DNA of 6,187 bases from Alphaproteobacteria bacterium (GTDB taxonomy: Bacteria; Pseudomonadota; Alphaproteobacteria; JAGOMX01): the NCBI GenBank assembly GCA_016742295.1, contig JACVCA010000084.1, positions 1 through 6,187 on the forward strand, in the 5' to 3' direction. The translations under genes and the position numbers were made by a program. Position 1 is the stretch's first letter. Each line of letters opens with the position of its first letter. Below are positions 4,721-6,187 of the stretch, piece after piece. The notes below the pieces were generated by a model. It was not told where the DNA came from. It searched no databases and was given only the letters and a program-made list of their open reading frames with translations.

Positions 4721-6187
4721 TTGAAAAAACTTTTAATTCTAGCGTTTGGATTCTTTATTATCTATTCACTGGTCAATATAAAAGCAGCATTTGCTGTTGT
4801 TGAAGCGGTAGAAATTAAAGGAAATGAACGGATTGAAACAGCAACTATTTTAGCAAATATAAAGATTCATGTTGGTGATACGGTAACCCAGGACAAACTC
4901 GATGAAGCGGTTCGAAAGATTTTTGAAACTGGTTATTTCTCAGATGTAAAGATTAGTTTAAGGGGCAATACCGTTCTTGTAGCTGTGGTTGAAAATCCAA
5001 TTGTCAACCAATTAGCATTTGAGGGAAATAAAGAAATTGATGATAAACTTTTAAAAGAACAAATCAAACTGCGGCCTCGCCAAGTTTATACTCTCACAAA
5101 ATTGAATAGCGATACTAAAATAATTTATGACCTTTACCGCTTAAAAGGATATTTTGGAGCCACCGTAACCCCAAAGATTATTCGTAGAGATCAAAATCGT
5201 GTTGATGTAATTTTTGAGATTAATGAAAGAGAAGCAACAAAAGTTCAGCAAATTGTCTTTGTTGGAAACAAAAAGTTTACCTCAAGCAAGCTTGAGTCAA
5301 TTTTACAAACTAAAGAGACGCGTTGGTATCGGTTTTTTAGTACAGATGATAATTATGATGCTGACCGCATGGCATATGATCAGGAACTTTTGAGAGTTTT
5401 CTATTTAGAAAACGGTTATGCAGATTTTAGAGTAAAGTCAGCTGTTGCAGAATTAACTCCTGATCAGAAAGAGTTTTTTATTACCTTTACGCTTGATGAG
5501 GGGGAGCGTTATAAATTTGGTAAGCTTGAAATTACCTCGAAAATTCCTAAAGTTGAGCCAGCCAAACTTTATAATCTATTAACCATTCATGAAGGTGATT
5601 GGTATAGCAGCAAAGAGGTTGAGAAAACAGTTTCAGCCATGACTGAAGCAATTGGTAATGAAGGGTATGCTTTTGTTGATGTTCACCCGAAGATTGATCG
5701 TTCAGTAGAAAATCATATTATTTCCATTAATTTTGAAGTTACTGAAGGTCCGCGCGTTTATATTGATCGGATTTTAATATCTGGTAATTACCGTACGGAT
5801 GAAGAGGTTATTCGGCGTGAGCTCTTACTATTTGAAGGGGATGCTTATAATGCTTATAAAATTAAACAATCAGAACGCCATCTAAAGAATCTTGGATTTT
5901 TCAAAAAGGTTGCAATTAAACAAGAACCGTCAGATGCGCCAGATAAAGTTAGTTTAATTATTGAGCTTGAAGAAGAAGAATCAACGGGTGAGTTTTCAGT
6001 TTCAGGCGGGTATTCAACTTCTGATGGTATTTTAGGGGATATTGGAGTACGTGAACGTAACTTCCTGGGGCGTGGTCAGGATGTTCATACTAACTTTACC
6101 CTCTCCAAGCGTAGACGACAATTTGATGTGGGCTTCACGGAACCTTATTTCTTAGATCGTCCTTTGGCAGCTGGTATAGATTTCTTT
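4721..6187 (+). CDS. bamA: Outer-membrane protein assembly factor BamA (3' end outside window)
   Basis: BamA is the Omp85-family core of the BAM complex that folds and inserts beta-barrel proteins into the outer membrane. The window shows 489 codons without a stop; full-length homologues have about 750-800 residues, so most of the barrel lies downstream. Residues 1-25 form a signal peptide: two lysines, a hydrophobic core and a probable cut after AFA (23-25). Five POTRA domains follow at about 26-93, 94-170, 171-261, 262-344 and 345-420. They are marked by repeated IxGN/VGN turns (EIKGN 31-35, AFEGN 99-103, VFVGN 179-183, ISGN 353-356), by G(Y/F)F motifs, and by matching ETGYF, LKGYF, ENGYA, NEGYA and NLGFF. 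The barrel begins near 421 with FSVSGGYSTSDG, and RERNFLGRGQ (444-453) is a typical Omp85 early-strand block. The start is TTG at 4721, the only codon that keeps the signal peptide. It lies 17 bases after rseP, probably cotranscribed. Lipid A genes (lpxD, fabZ, lpxA) commonly follow in relatives but are outside this window. Confidence 0.95.
   Translation, partial: MKKLLILAFGFFIIYSLVNIKAAFAVVEAVEIKGNERIETATILANIKIHVGDTVTQDKLDEAVRKIFETGYFSDVKISLRGNTVLVAVVENPIVNQLAFEGNKEIDDKLLKEQIKLRPRQVYTLTKLNSDTKIIYDLYRLKGYFGATVTPKIIRRDQNRVDVIFEINEREATKVQQIVFVGNKKFTSSKLESILQTKETRWYRFFSTDDNYDADRMAYDQELLRVFYLENGYADFRVKSAVAELTPDQKEFFITFTLDEGERYKFGKLEITSKIPKVEPAKLYNLLTIHEGDWYSSKEVEKTVSAMTEAIGNEGYAFVDVHPKIDRSVENHIISINFEVTEGPRVYIDRILISGNYRTDEEVIRRELLLFEGDAYNAYKIKQSERHLKNLGFFKKVAIKQEPSDAPDKVSLIIELEEEESTGEFSVSGGYSTSDGILGDIGVRERNFLGRGQDVHTNFTLSKRRRQFDVGFTEPYFLDRPLAAGIDFF

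Overview
The window is a compact run of housekeeping genes, all on the + strand: the 3' part of tsf (EF-Ts), then pyrH (UMP kinase), frr (ribosome recycling factor), uppS (undecaprenyl diphosphate synthase), cdsA (CDP-diacylglycerol synthase), rseP (site-2 membrane protease) and the 5' two thirds of bamA (outer-membrane protein assembly). This gene order is the familiar translation/envelope cluster of Alphaproteobacteria. Base composition is low (roughly 40% G+C by spot counts, with parts of cdsA and bamA near 30-33%). The protein sequences are alphaproteobacterial in style, for example the single-PDZ RseP and the KISPNKTW motif of CdsA. A low-G+C, possibly host-associated alphaproteobacterium (Holosporales/Rickettsiales-like) is my best guess. 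It is an inference, not something the window proves.

Layout: 1-663 tsf (5' end outside the window); 695-1423 pyrH; 1464-2021 frr; 2021-2770 uppS, which overlaps the frr stop by one base; 2754-3464 cdsA, which starts at GTG and overlaps uppS by 17 bases; an 84-base spacer at 3465-3548; 3549-4703 rseP; 4721-6187 bamA, which starts at TTG and runs off the window. No gap exceeds 300 bases. No tRNA, rRNA, CRISPR, insertion sequence or mobile gene was seen.

How the genes fit together: tsf, pyrH and frr serve translation elongation, pyrimidine nucleotide supply and ribosome recycling. uppS and cdsA make the lipid carrier for cell-wall polymers and the phospholipid precursor. rseP and bamA serve membrane proteolysis and outer-membrane biogenesis. 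The tight joints frr/uppS/cdsA point to one transcript with translational coupling.

The most notable point is at the cdsA-rseP junction. In many alphaproteobacteria dxr (first committed step of the MEP isoprenoid pathway) lies there, but here it is replaced by an 84-base spacer that carries a plausible sigma70-type promoter and a small stem. Nothing in the window looks like a new biological system. The other observations concern start codons, a few unusual residues in conserved motifs, and a local G+C rise in frr.
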